The notes beneath the pieces are model-generated. The model had not been told where the DNA came from, did no database searches, and saw only the letters and a list, made by a program, of their open reading frames with translations. Below, piece by piece: positions 16,986 to 25,251 of a DNA stretch of 39,567 nucleotides; the first letter of the stretch is position 1, and every line of letters starts with the position of its first letter. Made by a program: the position numbers and the translations under genes. This DNA is from Nitrospirota bacterium (GTDB lineage: Bacteria > Nitrospirota > Thermodesulfovibrionia > SZUA-242), in NCBI GenBank assembly GCA_003235715.1, contig QJVM01000116.1, positions 1-39,567 of the forward strand, written 5' to 3'.

Positions 16986-17750
16986 TCAGGTTCTCGATTG
17001 ACGCTCCAGAATGTAATGCAGTCCAAGCAGCGTCAGGTCCGGCTCCACCGTATCGATAAAAGGGACATGGGATTTCATGAACCCGGCGAGTCCCCCTGTG
17101 GCGATCACCCGGGTACCGGGGCCCGTTCGCCGGAGCATGGCTTCCCCCACATGCATGACGGCGCCGGCGTGACCCTTGACCAGCCCGATACGCATACTTT
17201 CTTCCGTGTTTCTCCCCATCACCGGCATCCGCCCTTCGAAACGGATACTCCGGAGCTTTGCCGCCCTGCGCACCAGCGACTCAGCCCCGAGCTGCAGCCC
17301 CGGCAAAATGGCTCCTCCAATATAGCGCCCATCCCGGGTCACGTTGCACAGCGTCGTTGCCGTGCCAAAGTCCAGAAGCAAAAGCGGCCCCCCAAAGCGG
17401 TGGTAGCCGTAGGCCGCGTTCACGATCCGATCGGCCCCGAGCTGTTCCGGACGGTCTATATCGATCCGAATGCCGGTATCGGTCCGGTGGGTCACACAGA
17501 CGGGTCTTCGAATCCCAAACCTCCCGGTCAGCGCTCGCCTAAAAAATGGGGTCAGTCTCGGAACCACGCTGGAGAGGACAGCGTGCCGGAGGTTCTTTGA
17601 GTGGTAACGGTCCAGAATCCTGAGCGCATCCTCGGCGGACAAAACAGTGCGGGTTTCGTGGCGTCGGGCCTGCAGCAGATCCTGGTCGGGAAATAACCCG
17701 ATAACGATATTCGTGTTTCCTATATCAATCGCAAGGCTGGGCTGCCTCAT
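16986..17750 (-). CDS. coaX: Type III pantothenate kinase
   Basis: Catalyses ATP-dependent phosphorylation of pantothenate, the first step of coenzyme A synthesis. It is 254 aa, the normal size. The ASKHA-fold phosphate loops are visible: DIGNTN (9-14) and DFGTATT near 127-133. GADRIVNA, typical of CoaX, holds an active-site Asp. The K+-dependent type III enzymes are not inhibited by CoA. The ATG overlaps the birA stop (ATGA), an arrangement of biotin ligase with CoaX seen in many bacteria. Confidence 0.95.
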   Translation of the reverse strand: MRQPSLAIDIGNTNIVIGLFPDQDLLQARRHETRTVLSAEDALRILDRYHSKNLRHAVLSSVVPRLTPFFRRALTGRFGIRRPVCVTHRTDTGIRIDIDRPEQLGADRIVNAAYGYHRFGGPLLLLDFGTATTLCNVTRDGRYIGGAILPGLQLGAESLVRRAAKLRSIRFEGRMPVMGRNTEESMRIGLVKGHAGAVMHVGEAMLRRTGPGTRVIATGGLAGFMKSHVPFIDTVEPDLTLLGLHYILERQSRT

Positions 17751-18535
17751 TGGAGGTCAACGTCTCCTGCCATTACAACATTTTCGTGGCCATCCTCCGT
17801 CCGGAGGACAAGAAATCCGCTTTCCGTAATATTCACGGCTTCCCCACACACCGGGCCCTGTTGCCCGTGGACGACCACCCTCCGCCCCATGGTGACCGAC
17901 CGCGTCTTCCATGCCTCGATCACCGAGGCCGGTCCGGCAGACATATGCGTTCGGTACCGTCGGCCCAGGGTTTCAAGAAGGCGCCCCGCGAATACGGAGC
18001 GATCGGCCGGACTGCCCAGGTGAAGGGCCACGGAAGTGGCCCGGTCTTGAAGGTCGCCCGGGAAGTCCGGGGTCCCCATATTGATATTGACTCCAATCCC
18101 CAGGACCGCCGCGAGCCCGAGTTTGGGGTCGCGTACCGTCTGAACCAGAATGCCGGCCATCTTCTGGCCCTCCAGAAGAACGTCGTTGGGCCATTTGAGT
18201 GCGGCCGAAAGGTTATGGAGGTCCTGGAGCACGTCCACCACAGCAAGGCCTCCGACAAAGGCCAGAAGCCCAAGATGTCCCTTCCAGGCCGCAGGCCGCA
18301 GGATGAGGGACAGGTAAAGGTTTCGGCCCGGCGGTGAAACCCATGTCCGGCCCTGCCGACCCCGACCCGCCCACTGGGCCTCCGCAATAATCGCGGTACC
18401 CTCCCCCGCGCCTCCCAGAGCACACCGCAGGGCCTCCGCATTGGTTGAATCGAGCTCTTCCACGTACCGGATATCCTGAATAAAATCCGAATCTTCCAGT
18501 TGGGCACGAATCCGCTGCAGGTCGAGAAAAGCCAT
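17747..18535 (-). CDS. birA: Biotin-[acetyl-CoA-carboxylase] ligase
   Basis: Attaches biotin to the carrier protein of acetyl-CoA carboxylase through biotinyl-5'-AMP. It is 262 aa from ATG 18535. The catalytic loop GRGRQGRTW and KWPNDV are intact, as is the C-terminal beta domain. It has no N-terminal helix-turn-helix, so it is a class I ligase and cannot be a biotin repressor. The frame is open for 19 more codons to 18592, but the family starts near the chosen ATG. No clear ribosome site is seen for either start. Coupled to coaX by a four-base overlap. Confidence 0.93.
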   Translation of the reverse strand: MAFLDLQRIRAQLEDSDFIQDIRYVEELDSTNAEALRCALGGAGEGTAIIAEAQWAGRGRQGRTWVSPPGRNLYLSLILRPAAWKGHLGLLAFVGGLAVVDVLQDLHNLSAALKWPNDVLLEGQKMAGILVQTVRDPKLGLAAVLGIGVNINMGTPDFPGDLQDRATSVALHLGSPADRSVFAGRLLETLGRRYRTHMSAGPASVIEAWKTRSVTMGRRVVVHGQQGPVCGEAVNITESGFLVLRTEDGHENVVMAGDVDLQ

Positions 18536-18613
18536 GGTTTCTGCAAGAAAACGCTTAGAACCGTCCCGCCACAAGAAGGGGGTGAAACACAAGAAATGGT
18601 ACAGGATTATTCA

Positions 18614-18642
18614 TTGACACTGGGAAACGATTTTTGTAATCT
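18614..18642 (+). promoter_or_regulatory. Promoter of the DUF47-PiT phosphate operon
   Basis: A perfect -35 TTGACA (18614-18619), a 17-nt spacer and TAATCT (18637-18642). TGTAAT, two bases earlier, is the alternative -10. A strong AGGAGGG ribosome site follows just before ATG 18670. No obvious Pho box was recognised. Confidence 0.55.
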
Positions 18643-18669
18643 TTCCGAAGTTTTTACCCAGGAGGGATT

Positions 18670-19287
18670 ATGAAATTATTCCCCAAGGAAATCAATTTCT
18701 TCGAGATTTTCGACCAGATGGCCAGCAACGTACGGAAGGGGACAACGTGCATGGTGGGACTTCTCAAGGACTTCGACCGTGTCGAGGACCGGGTGCAGGA
18801 GATCTATTCCATCGAGCAGCAGGGGGACATTTATACCCATGATGTGATGAAGAAGCTCAACAAGTCTTTCCTCACCCCCATTGATCGCGAGGATATCCAC
18901 GCGCTCGCGACTCGCATGGATGATATTCTGGACCGGATCTGGGCCGTGGCCGATCGGATCAAGATTTTCAGGATTACCACAGGCCGGCCGGACGCTCTCG
19001 AAATGGCCCGGGATATCGACCGGACCGTAGAAGTCATCGACCGGGCCATGCAGGAGCTTCGCCAAAAGAATTATGAGCACGTCCAGGAACACTGCATCGA
19101 AATCAATCGCCTAGAGAACCGCGTGGATCGGAATTACAAGACTGCCCTGGCCTCCCTGTTCGAAGGCGAAACAGACCCTATCCTCATCATCAAGTGGAAG
19201 GACATCTACGAACACCTCGAGAGTGCCGCAAACTGCTGTGAAGATGTGGCCAATTCCCTGGAGGCCATTCTTCTCAAACATGGCTGA
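18670..19287 (+). CDS. DUF47 PhoU-like protein, PiT partner
   Basis: An all-helical cytosolic protein of 205 aa of the DUF47/PhoU-like family (YkaA in E. coli). Highly charged helices with spaced Asp, Glu and His (EDIHALATRMDDILDRIW) form the three-helix repeats that bind metals in PhoU proteins. Genes of this family almost always precede a pit-type phosphate transporter, and they overlap by eight bases here. The product is thought to regulate or assist the transporter. Start is firm: AGGAGGG lies a few bases upstream. Confidence 0.92.
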   Translation: MKLFPKEINFFEIFDQMASNVRKGTTCMVGLLKDFDRVEDRVQEIYSIEQQGDIYTHDVMKKLNKSFLTPIDREDIHALATRMDDILDRIWAVADRIKIFRITTGRPDALEMARDIDRTVEVIDRAMQELRQKNYEHVQEHCIEINRLENRVDRNYKTALASLFEGETDPILIIKWKDIYEHLESAANCCEDVANSLEAILLKHG

Positions 19288-20266
19288 CCTGGTTATCCTC
19301 ACCGTCGTCGTCGCCATCCTTTTCGATATCAGCAACGGCTGGAACGATTCGGCAAACGCCATTGCCACTGTGGTGTCCACGCGCGTCTTGAGCCCGATGG
19401 CCGCTGTCACGCTGGCGGCCGTCATGAATATCGCCGGAGCCTTTGCCACGACCGCAGTCGCCAAGACCATTGGAAAAGGTGTGGTCGATCCCGCAGCGGT
19501 CACAAGCCTTGTGGTGGCCTCTGCTCTCCTGGCGGGCTTTCTGTGGAACGGCCTCATGACTTTCGTCGGGATGCCCGTGAGCGCTTCTCATGCCCTCATC
19601 GGAAGTCTTATGGGTTCGGCCGCCGCCTACGGGGGCGTCAAGGTTCTGAATTTCAGCGGTCTGACCAAGATATTCAGTGCCCTGCTCATCTCCCCCCCCG
19701 TGGGCATGATCATCGGATACGCCCTGATGAAACTCATCCTCCAGATCTGGGGCCGCTTCCCGCCTACCCTGGTCAATCGGCAATTCGGCCGCCTTCAAAT
19801 CCTTTCGTCAAGCTTTATGGCCTTCGGACACGGAAGCAATGACGCGCAGAAAGTCATGGGGATCATCACCCTGGCGCTGTTCAGCGGCGGTTACATCCCG
19901 TCCATAGAAGTTCCTTTCTGGGTGGTCCTGGCCTGTGCACTGGCCATGGGCCTTGGTACGGCAATGGGCGGATGGAAAGTGATCAAGACCGTGGGCGTGA
20001 ATATGCTCAAGCTGGAACCCGTTCATGGGTTCGCTGCCGAAACGGCCGCCACGGCCGTGATCCTGTCATCGAGCCTCACGGGCCTGCCGGTTAGCACAAC
20101 CCACGTGATCACGTCTTCCATTATGGGCGTGGGAGCGACGCGACGCCTGAGCGCCGTCCGGTGGGGTGTTGCCGGCAAGATTGTTCTGGCCTGGGTCTTC
20201 ACCCTGCCGGCCTGTTTTCTGATGGCTTATGGTGCAACGACCGTTATGGGACTGTTCATCGATTAA
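19280..20266 (+). CDS. pit: PiT-family low-affinity inorganic phosphate transporter
   Basis: Integral membrane phosphate permease of 328 aa. It has the two inverted PiT signatures: SNGWNDSANAIATVVSTRVL near residues 16-35 and GHGSNDAQKVMGII near 185-198. About nine to ten hydrophobic helices are visible, which fits the short bacterial type without a large central loop. ATG 19280 lies inside the last codons of the DUF47 gene, so the two are translationally coupled. An upstream in-frame start at 19223 would add 19 residues that are simply the other gene's sequence. Transport probably uses metal-phosphate and a proton or sodium gradient. Confidence 0.95.
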   Translation: MADLVILTVVVAILFDISNGWNDSANAIATVVSTRVLSPMAAVTLAAVMNIAGAFATTAVAKTIGKGVVDPAAVTSLVVASALLAGFLWNGLMTFVGMPVSASHALIGSLMGSAAAYGGVKVLNFSGLTKIFSALLISPPVGMIIGYALMKLILQIWGRFPPTLVNRQFGRLQILSSSFMAFGHGSNDAQKVMGIITLALFSGGYIPSIEVPFWVVLACALAMGLGTAMGGWKVIKTVGVNMLKLEPVHGFAAETAATAVILSSSLTGLPVSTTHVITSSIMGVGATRRLSAVRWGVAGKIVLAWVFTLPACFLMAYGATTVMGLFID

Positions 20267-20357
20267 AGCACTTCCTCGGGAGCGTTCGTCCCCCGGATGC
20301 CCGGCCGGCCAGAGGTTTCAAGTTCAGAAATTTCTCCACACCGAGGGGCAACGTTTC

Positions 20358-20387
20358 TTGGCCCGTTTCGGGACCGCATGATAAGAT
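20358..20387 (+). promoter_or_regulatory. Possible def promoter, close to the start codon
   Basis: TTGGCC (20358-20363), an 18-nt spacer and TAAGAT (20382-20387), with only 6 nt before ATG 20394. The bases between (AAGGGC) are too close to act as a normal ribosome site. A candidate leaderless promoter, weaker than the trmL one. Confidence 0.35.
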
Positions 20388-20393
20388 AAGGGC

Positions 20394-20912
20394 ATGGCCA
20401 TACTGAAGATATACACCTATCCCGATGAGGTTCTCAGGAGAAGGGCCGAACCGGTTGAGGATGGAGGCGATTCGGCTTTCCAGGAGCTGATTTCAGACAT
20501 GGTGGAGACCATGTATGACGCTCCCGGTATCGGCCTGGCCGCCCCCCAGGTGGGGGTATCAAAGCGCCTCTGCGTGGTGGATATCACGTCCGGTGAGGAC
20601 CCTGGCGCGCTACTGGTTCTCGTCAATCCCGAAATAACGGAAACCTGGGAAAAGGATACGCGCGAAGAGGGGTGCCTGAGCGTGCCCGGATTCTTCTATG
20701 AAGTGACCCGCCCCTCACGCATATCCGTACGCTTCCAGGACCGTCACGGCCAGCCGGCGGAACTCTTGGCTGAAGGACTCCTGGCCCGGGCCATTCAGCA
20801 CGAGATTGACCACCTCAACGGCGTGCTCTTTGTGGACCGATTGGGCTTGGTAAAGAAAGAATTATTCAAACGGCGTTACCGTCAGAACCTGAGCGAAGCG
20901 GTTGTCTCCTGA
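20394..20912 (+). CDS. def: Peptide deformylase
   Basis: Removes the formyl group from N-terminal methionine of new proteins. The three class motifs are intact: GIGLAAPQ (45-52), EGCLSVP with metal ligand Cys94, and QHEIDH with His136, Glu137 and His140. It is 172 aa, normal for type I enzymes. First gene of a long run; fmt, which adds the formyl group that Def removes, follows 48 bp downstream. Confidence 0.96.
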   Translation: MAILKIYTYPDEVLRRRAEPVEDGGDSAFQELISDMVETMYDAPGIGLAAPQVGVSKRLCVVDITSGEDPGALLVLVNPEITETWEKDTREEGCLSVPGFFYEVTRPSRISVRFQDRHGQPAELLAEGLLARAIQHEIDHLNGVLFVDRLGLVKKELFKRRYRQNLSEAVVS

Positions 20913-20960
20913 AGCGAGCGATTCCGATTTCGCCGGACCTTGCCCGGTTTTGGACGGGTC

Positions 20961-21917
20961 ATGATCATCCCCGAACAGAACATCATCTTCTTCGGCACTC
21001 CGGAATTTGCCGCAGTCATTCTGCGCGCTGCGCAGTCCTGGGTTCGGGTGCGGGCGGTCGTCACCCAGCCGGACAAGCCCAAGGGACGTCATCGGTCGCC
21101 TCTGCCCTCGCCGGTGAAACTGATGGCGTTGTCAGCCGGCATCCCCGTGCTCCAGCCCGACAGAGCTTCTGACCCGCTTTTCCTCCAATCGATAGGAAAC
21201 CTGAAGCCGGACCTGATCCTGACGGCCGCGTATGGACAAATCCTGCCCAAGACGCTTCTGAATATCCCGCGTCACGGTTGCCTGAATGTCCATGCCTCAC
21301 TCTTGCCCAAATATCGGGGCGCTGCCCCGATAAACTGGGCGATCATAAATGGCGAAACCGAAACCGGAATCTCGATCATGCGGATGGACCCGGGACTGGA
21401 TACGGGTCCGGTTCTGCTGCAGGAGCCGGTACCCGTCCTCCCGGACGATACCGGGGTGACCCTGACCAGAAAGCTCAGTGATAAGGCCATAGACATACTC
21501 CCCGGCTGTATTCAGGCCTATATTGAGGGAAAGCTGTCCCCTGTCCCCCAGGATGAGGAGAAAGCGACATTCGCCCGGATCCTCAGAAAGACCGACGGGC
21601 TCATGGACTGGTCGTTGGAAGCCGTCGCGATTCACAACCGGGTGAGAGGCCTTTTGCCCTGGCCCGCGGCCTATACCTATCTCGGGGGCCTCCAGATAAA
21701 GATCCTGGAAACCAAGGTTCTGCCGGGGGGAGGGGAACCAGGCACAGTGGTCGATGTCGGGAAAGGACACCTGGTGGTGGCCGCGGGTCAGGGTCGGATT
21801 TCCATCGCCGCCCTTCAGCCTGCAGGCAAGGGGGCCATGCCCGTCCAGGCTTTCCTTCAGGGCCATGAAATCGCCCTCGGGACACGCTTTGAGTCGCAGG
21901 CGGTGCGACAGGAATGA
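20961..21917 (+). CDS. fmt: Methionyl-tRNA formyltransferase
   Basis: Transfers a formyl group from 10-formyl-tetrahydrofolate to initiator Met-tRNA. It is 318 aa, normal length. It opens with IIFFGTPEFA and has the formyl-transfer block HASLLPKYRGAAPINWAI and then MDPGLDTGPVL. The C-terminal OB-like tRNA-binding domain is present (LRKTDGLMDWS onward). I prefer ATG 20961; a TTG 21 bases upstream is in frame but adds nothing conserved. Overlaps the DUF116 gene start by four bases. Confidence 0.95.
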   Translation: MIIPEQNIIFFGTPEFAAVILRAAQSWVRVRAVVTQPDKPKGRHRSPLPSPVKLMALSAGIPVLQPDRASDPLFLQSIGNLKPDLILTAAYGQILPKTLLNIPRHGCLNVHASLLPKYRGAAPINWAIINGETETGISIMRMDPGLDTGPVLLQEPVPVLPDDTGVTLTRKLSDKAIDILPGCIQAYIEGKLSPVPQDEEKATFARILRKTDGLMDWSLEAVAIHNRVRGLLPWPAAYTYLGGLQIKILETKVLPGGGEPGTVVDVGKGHLVVAAGQGRISIAALQPAGKGAMPVQAFLQGHEIALGTRFESQAVRQE

Positions 21918-22453
21918 TGATCCGGGTGGCAAGAGGGCTCTTCGTAAAAGGGGTCTATCCCCTTCTCTACCTGGGCGCAAGAGCCCTTGGGACGTCGAAG
22001 GAAAGGCTGCAGCGGGTTCTTATCAATACGAGCAATGCTCTCGTCCGCCGGGAGTTCAAGGGAAAAGCGTCGCGACTGCTCCTTCTATTGCCCCATTGTA
22101 TTCAGAGGGACGAATGCAATATCCGCATCACTTCCAACGTGTTCAATTGTGCGCGATGCGGCAAATGCGAGATCAAGAGTCTCATCGATCTCGCGGACGA
22201 ACTCGGGCTCCAGCTCTTCGTGGCAACGGGCGGCACCCTGGCTCGCAGGGTGGTGGTGGAAACCCGTCCCGAGGCGATTGTGGCCGTGGCCTGCGAACGC
22301 GACCTTTCCAGTGGCATTTCAGACACGTACCCCATTCCGACCCTTGGGGTGCTGAACGAAAGGCCCTTTGGCCCCTGCTTGAACACCCGCGTCAACCTGG
22401 ACGCTGTCCGGGATGCCCTCCTTTTCTTCTGTCGAGATGAAAAGCGGGAGTAG
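21914..22453 (+). CDS. DUF116 protein
   Basis: A protein of 179 aa in the DUF116 family. A hydrophobic N-terminal stretch is followed by LLLLPHCIQRDECNIRI and a Cys-rich block NCARCGKCEIKSL, then GGTLARRVV and ACERDLSSGI. The Cys in HCIQRDEC, CARCGKC and ACERD suggest an Fe-S cluster or metal site. Its function is unknown, but in many Desulfobacterota and some Firmicutes it is found beside fmt, def or lipoate-related genes. Start overlaps the fmt stop (ATGATG/TGA). Inference: a redox or maturation role tied to formylation or protein synthesis, unproven. Confidence 0.85.
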   Translation: MMIRVARGLFVKGVYPLLYLGARALGTSKERLQRVLINTSNALVRREFKGKASRLLLLLPHCIQRDECNIRITSNVFNCARCGKCEIKSLIDLADELGLQLFVATGGTLARRVVVETRPEAIVAVACERDLSSGISDTYPIPTLGVLNERPFGPCLNTRVNLDAVRDALLFFCRDEKRE

Positions 22454-23744
22454 GGCAACCGCCCTTGAGGCCCTCCTGGAAGTCGGTCAGTGCCGGACCC
22501 CCTTCAAGAAGGCCATTGACGCGCACGACCCCGGCCTCGACCCTAGAGACCGGGCCCTGTGCCTCGAACTCGTGGCCGGTGTGCTGCGACTACGGGGTCG
22601 CCTGGACTATATCCTTTCGGGTTACCTCAAGCGCCCCCTGACCTCCAGCCCGCCCGTGGTCCAGGAAGCCCTCCGGCTAGGCGTCTTCCAGCTTCTTTTC
22701 ACCGACAAGATTCCGCCCCATGCCGCGATCAACGAGACGGTGAACCTGGCAAAGGCCCACCTGGATGCCCGGTACAGCGGTTTTGTCAACGGGGTCCTGA
22801 GGAATGTTTCCAGAAACCGGAAAGATCATCAGGCGGTGGTCGCCCGGGAGGTCCCGCCCAAGTCCTTACCTCTGTTTCTTTCCCATCCGAGGTGGCTGGT
22901 CGAACGCTGGGTTGAGCGTTTCGGCCTCGAGGAAACCATTCGTTTATGTGAAACCAACAATTATGTTCCGGACATCGTCCTGAGAGTGCGAACGCATTTG
23001 ATATCGGTCCAGAACTTCCTGAACGCCCTGAGTGAGGCCGAGGTCACCGCCCGGATGTCCCCCCTTCTGCCGGATGCTGTGTACCTTTCCCGAGATTCAT
23101 CCCTCCAGGACATACCCTCGACCCTCTGGACGTCCTTTCAGGTGCAGGATACAGCGGCACAGATGATTGCCCCGTTATTGGAACCTCGTCCCCATGAGCG
23201 CATCCTGGATGCGTGCGCCGCGCCCGGAGGTAAGACCACGCATCTTGCAGACCTCGTGGAGGACCGCGCGGAGATTATCGCCCTGGACCGGGATTCCGGA
23301 CGCATGGCTCTTCTGGGTCAATCCCTCGAGCGTCTCGGTCTGAAACGTGTAAAGCTCCGGACCGGAGATTTCCTCGAAGATCCAAACACGGGTCTTTTTG
23401 ATAAAATCCTCCTGGACGCGCCCTGTTCCGGTCTTGGTGTCCTTCGAAGGAACCCGGATATCAAGTGGTGTCGTCACCCTGCCGACCTTGAGCGAAACAG
23501 GGCGATTCAGGTCCGTATGCTATCCAGGGCCGAAGCGCTGCTCCGGCCCGGCGGCACGGTGGTGTATGCGGTCTGCTCCGTGGAACCCGAGGAGACCGTG
23601 CACGTCCTGAATGAGGTTCAGCACCAGTCTTCACTTCGTCTCCGCGATGTCTCGAGGACGGAAGGGGATTATCCGTATTTTTATTGTTTCCCCCAGCGGG
23701 AAGGAACGGACGGCTTCTTTGCAGCCGCCCTTGTGAAATGCTAA
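22437..23744 (+). CDS. rsmB: 16S rRNA (cytosine-967 C5)-methyltransferase RsmB
   Basis: Adds a methyl group to C967 of 16S rRNA. The N-terminal NusB-like RNA-binding domain covers about residues 1-140 (EALRLGVFQLLF, VNGVLRNVSR). The Rossmann methyltransferase domain follows, with the SAM loop DACAAPGGKTTHLA. The two catalytic cysteines are in LDAPCSGLGVLRRNPD and VYAVCSVEPEE. About 435 aa, the usual size. ATG 22437 or ATG 22413 could be the start; both overlap the end of the DUF116 gene, implying coupled translation. Confidence 0.94.
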   Translation: MKSGSRATALEALLEVGQCRTPFKKAIDAHDPGLDPRDRALCLELVAGVLRLRGRLDYILSGYLKRPLTSSPPVVQEALRLGVFQLLFTDKIPPHAAINETVNLAKAHLDARYSGFVNGVLRNVSRNRKDHQAVVAREVPPKSLPLFLSHPRWLVERWVERFGLEETIRLCETNNYVPDIVLRVRTHLISVQNFLNALSEAEVTARMSPLLPDAVYLSRDSSLQDIPSTLWTSFQVQDTAAQMIAPLLEPRPHERILDACAAPGGKTTHLADLVEDRAEIIALDRDSGRMALLGQSLERLGLKRVKLRTGDFLEDPNTGLFDKILLDAPCSGLGVLRRNPDIKWCRHPADLERNRAIQVRMLSRAEALLRPGGTVVYAVCSVEPEETVHVLNEVQHQSSLRLRDVSRTEGDYPYFYCFPQREGTDGFFAAALVKC

Positions 23745-23754
23745 GCACCGGGTC

Positions 23755-24510
23755 ATGACAGAGAATACTCCGACAGAGTCCGAACCGCAGACCGCCGAAG
23801 CCCATGAAACTCCATCGCGGCGGCCGGCACACCTGACCATCCTGCTCTATCTCAGTCTGTTCCTCCTCGTGGCCACCGTTTCGACCATCCTCTCGTATCG
23901 TCTCCTCAGTTTCGGCGAGGAGACCCGCGTTCCCCAGTTTGTGGGCCGGAGCGAGAGAGATGCCGAGGCCATGGCCGCAGACCGACACATTCAGATCCGC
24001 GTGATCGCCACCGTCTACCACCCGGAAATTCCCGTGGGATTCGTTTCGGAGCAGAAGATTTCCGCAGGCTCGGAGGTGAAGGAGGGGCAGGTTGTTCCCG
24101 TAATCGTCAGCAAGGGTCCCAGCCTGACGCTCATACCGGATTTCTCCGGCAAGAAACTGGAGGAGGCACGCTTTCTTGCCGTCGAGCAGGGACTTGAAGT
24201 AGCCCGAATCAGTTACACCCGCCATGATGCCGTTCCGGAAGGGGATATCGCGGCCCAGAATCCTCCGCCCGGCGCCCGAGGGTCGTCCTTCGTCAAGCTT
24301 CTGGTCAGTCGGGGACCTTATCGCACGTTCGTGGACGTCCCGGATCTTTTCGGTATGACGCAGACCCGCGCAAAGGCGGAACTGGAAGAGCGCGGGCTTT
24401 TGCTTCTGTATACGGGAACCGGAAATACCGTGGCCCGTCAGACGCCAAGGCCGGGGACACGCCTTCAGCGAGGGGATTCTGTGGAAGTTCACCTGCTGGA
24501 TCGGCAATGA
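23755..24510 (+). CDS. Membrane-anchored protein with three PASTA domains
   Basis: A protein of 251 aa with a short acidic N-terminus, one membrane helix at about residues 26-48, and three PASTA repeats (about 55-118, 123-188 and 190-250). Repeat signatures are VPQFVGRSERDAEAMA, IPDFSGKKLEEARFLA and VPDLFGMTQTRAKAEL, each followed by an SxGP-like end (VSKGP, VSRGP). PASTA domains bind peptidoglycan or muropeptides, usually outside the cell, but no kinase or penicillin-binding domain is attached. A PASTA protein between rsmB and rpe is a recurring arrangement in Desulfobacterota. It starts 10 bp after rsmB. Inference: a cell-wall sensor or scaffold. Confidence 0.9.
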   Translation: MTENTPTESEPQTAEAHETPSRRPAHLTILLYLSLFLLVATVSTILSYRLLSFGEETRVPQFVGRSERDAEAMAADRHIQIRVIATVYHPEIPVGFVSEQKISAGSEVKEGQVVPVIVSKGPSLTLIPDFSGKKLEEARFLAVEQGLEVARISYTRHDAVPEGDIAAQNPPPGARGSSFVKLLVSRGPYRTFVDVPDLFGMTQTRAKAELEERGLLLLYTGTGNTVARQTPRPGTRLQRGDSVEVHLLDRQ

Positions 24511-24575
24511 CCCTGCATACAAACCGGAGCACGGACTCAAATCACGTGGGAGTCTGACCACTGCCAAGGAGATGA

Positions 24576-25235
24576 ATGATGCCCCTTATTGCCCCGTCAA
24601 TCCTTTCTGCTGACTTTGCCCGTCTGGCCGAAGACATTCGAAGCGCTGAAGCTGCAGGGGCTGACTGGATTCATGTGGACGTGATGGACGGACGTTTCGT
24701 GCCCAATATAACCATTGGCCCCCTGATTGTGGAAGCTGTTAAGCGTTCCACGAACCTGCCTCTTGACGTCCACCTGATGATTGAGAGTCCGGAGAGGTAT
24801 ATCGATGATTTTGTCAAAGCCGGCTCCGACCGTCTTACGGTTCACGCCGAGGCCACGATTCATCTGCACCGGACGATTCAGCAGATCAGGGCAGCCGGGG
24901 CCTCTCCGGGTGTTTCCCTGAACCCCTCTACGCCGCTCTCTGCTGTTGAGTATGTGCTGGCGGACGTGGGCATGGTTCTCATCATGTCCGTGAACCCGGG
25001 ATTTGGAGGTCAATCTTTCATCCCAAGTGCCCTGGATAAATTGAGGGGCCTGCGCTCCATGCTTCAGGAGCGGAACCTGTCTGAACAGGTACTCGTGGAA
25101 ATTGACGGCGGCGTCGGTCCTTCCAACGCTCTTGAGGTCCTCCGGGCCGGTGCCGATGTATTAGTCATGGGCTCAGCCTTTTTCGGGGCCCAAGACAGGA
25201 AAGGTGTCGTTGACCAGATTCGCCGCCTCGGCTGA
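24576..25235 (+). CDS. rpe: Ribulose-phosphate 3-epimerase
   Basis: Interconverts ribulose 5-phosphate and xylulose 5-phosphate in the pentose phosphate pathway. A TIM barrel of 219 aa. Family motifs run [45 protein letters not shown] and [11 protein letters not shown], holding the metal-binding His and the two catalytic Asp. Two adjacent ATGs are possible starts, preceded by AAGGAGATG. Part of the def-to-TPR run; 17 bp before the next gene. Confidence 0.96.
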   Translation: MMPLIAPSILSADFARLAEDIRSAEAAGADWIHVDVMDGRFVPNITIGPLIVEAVKRSTNLPLDVHLMIESPERYIDDFVKAGSDRLTVHAEATIHLHRTIQQIRAAGASPGVSLNPSTPLSAVEYVLADVGMVLIMSVNPGFGGQSFIPSALDKLRGLRSMLQERNLSEQVLVEIDGGVGPSNALEVLRAGADVLVMGSAFFGAQDRKGVVDQIRRLG

Positions 25236-25251
25236 AAAGGAGGTTTCGTGA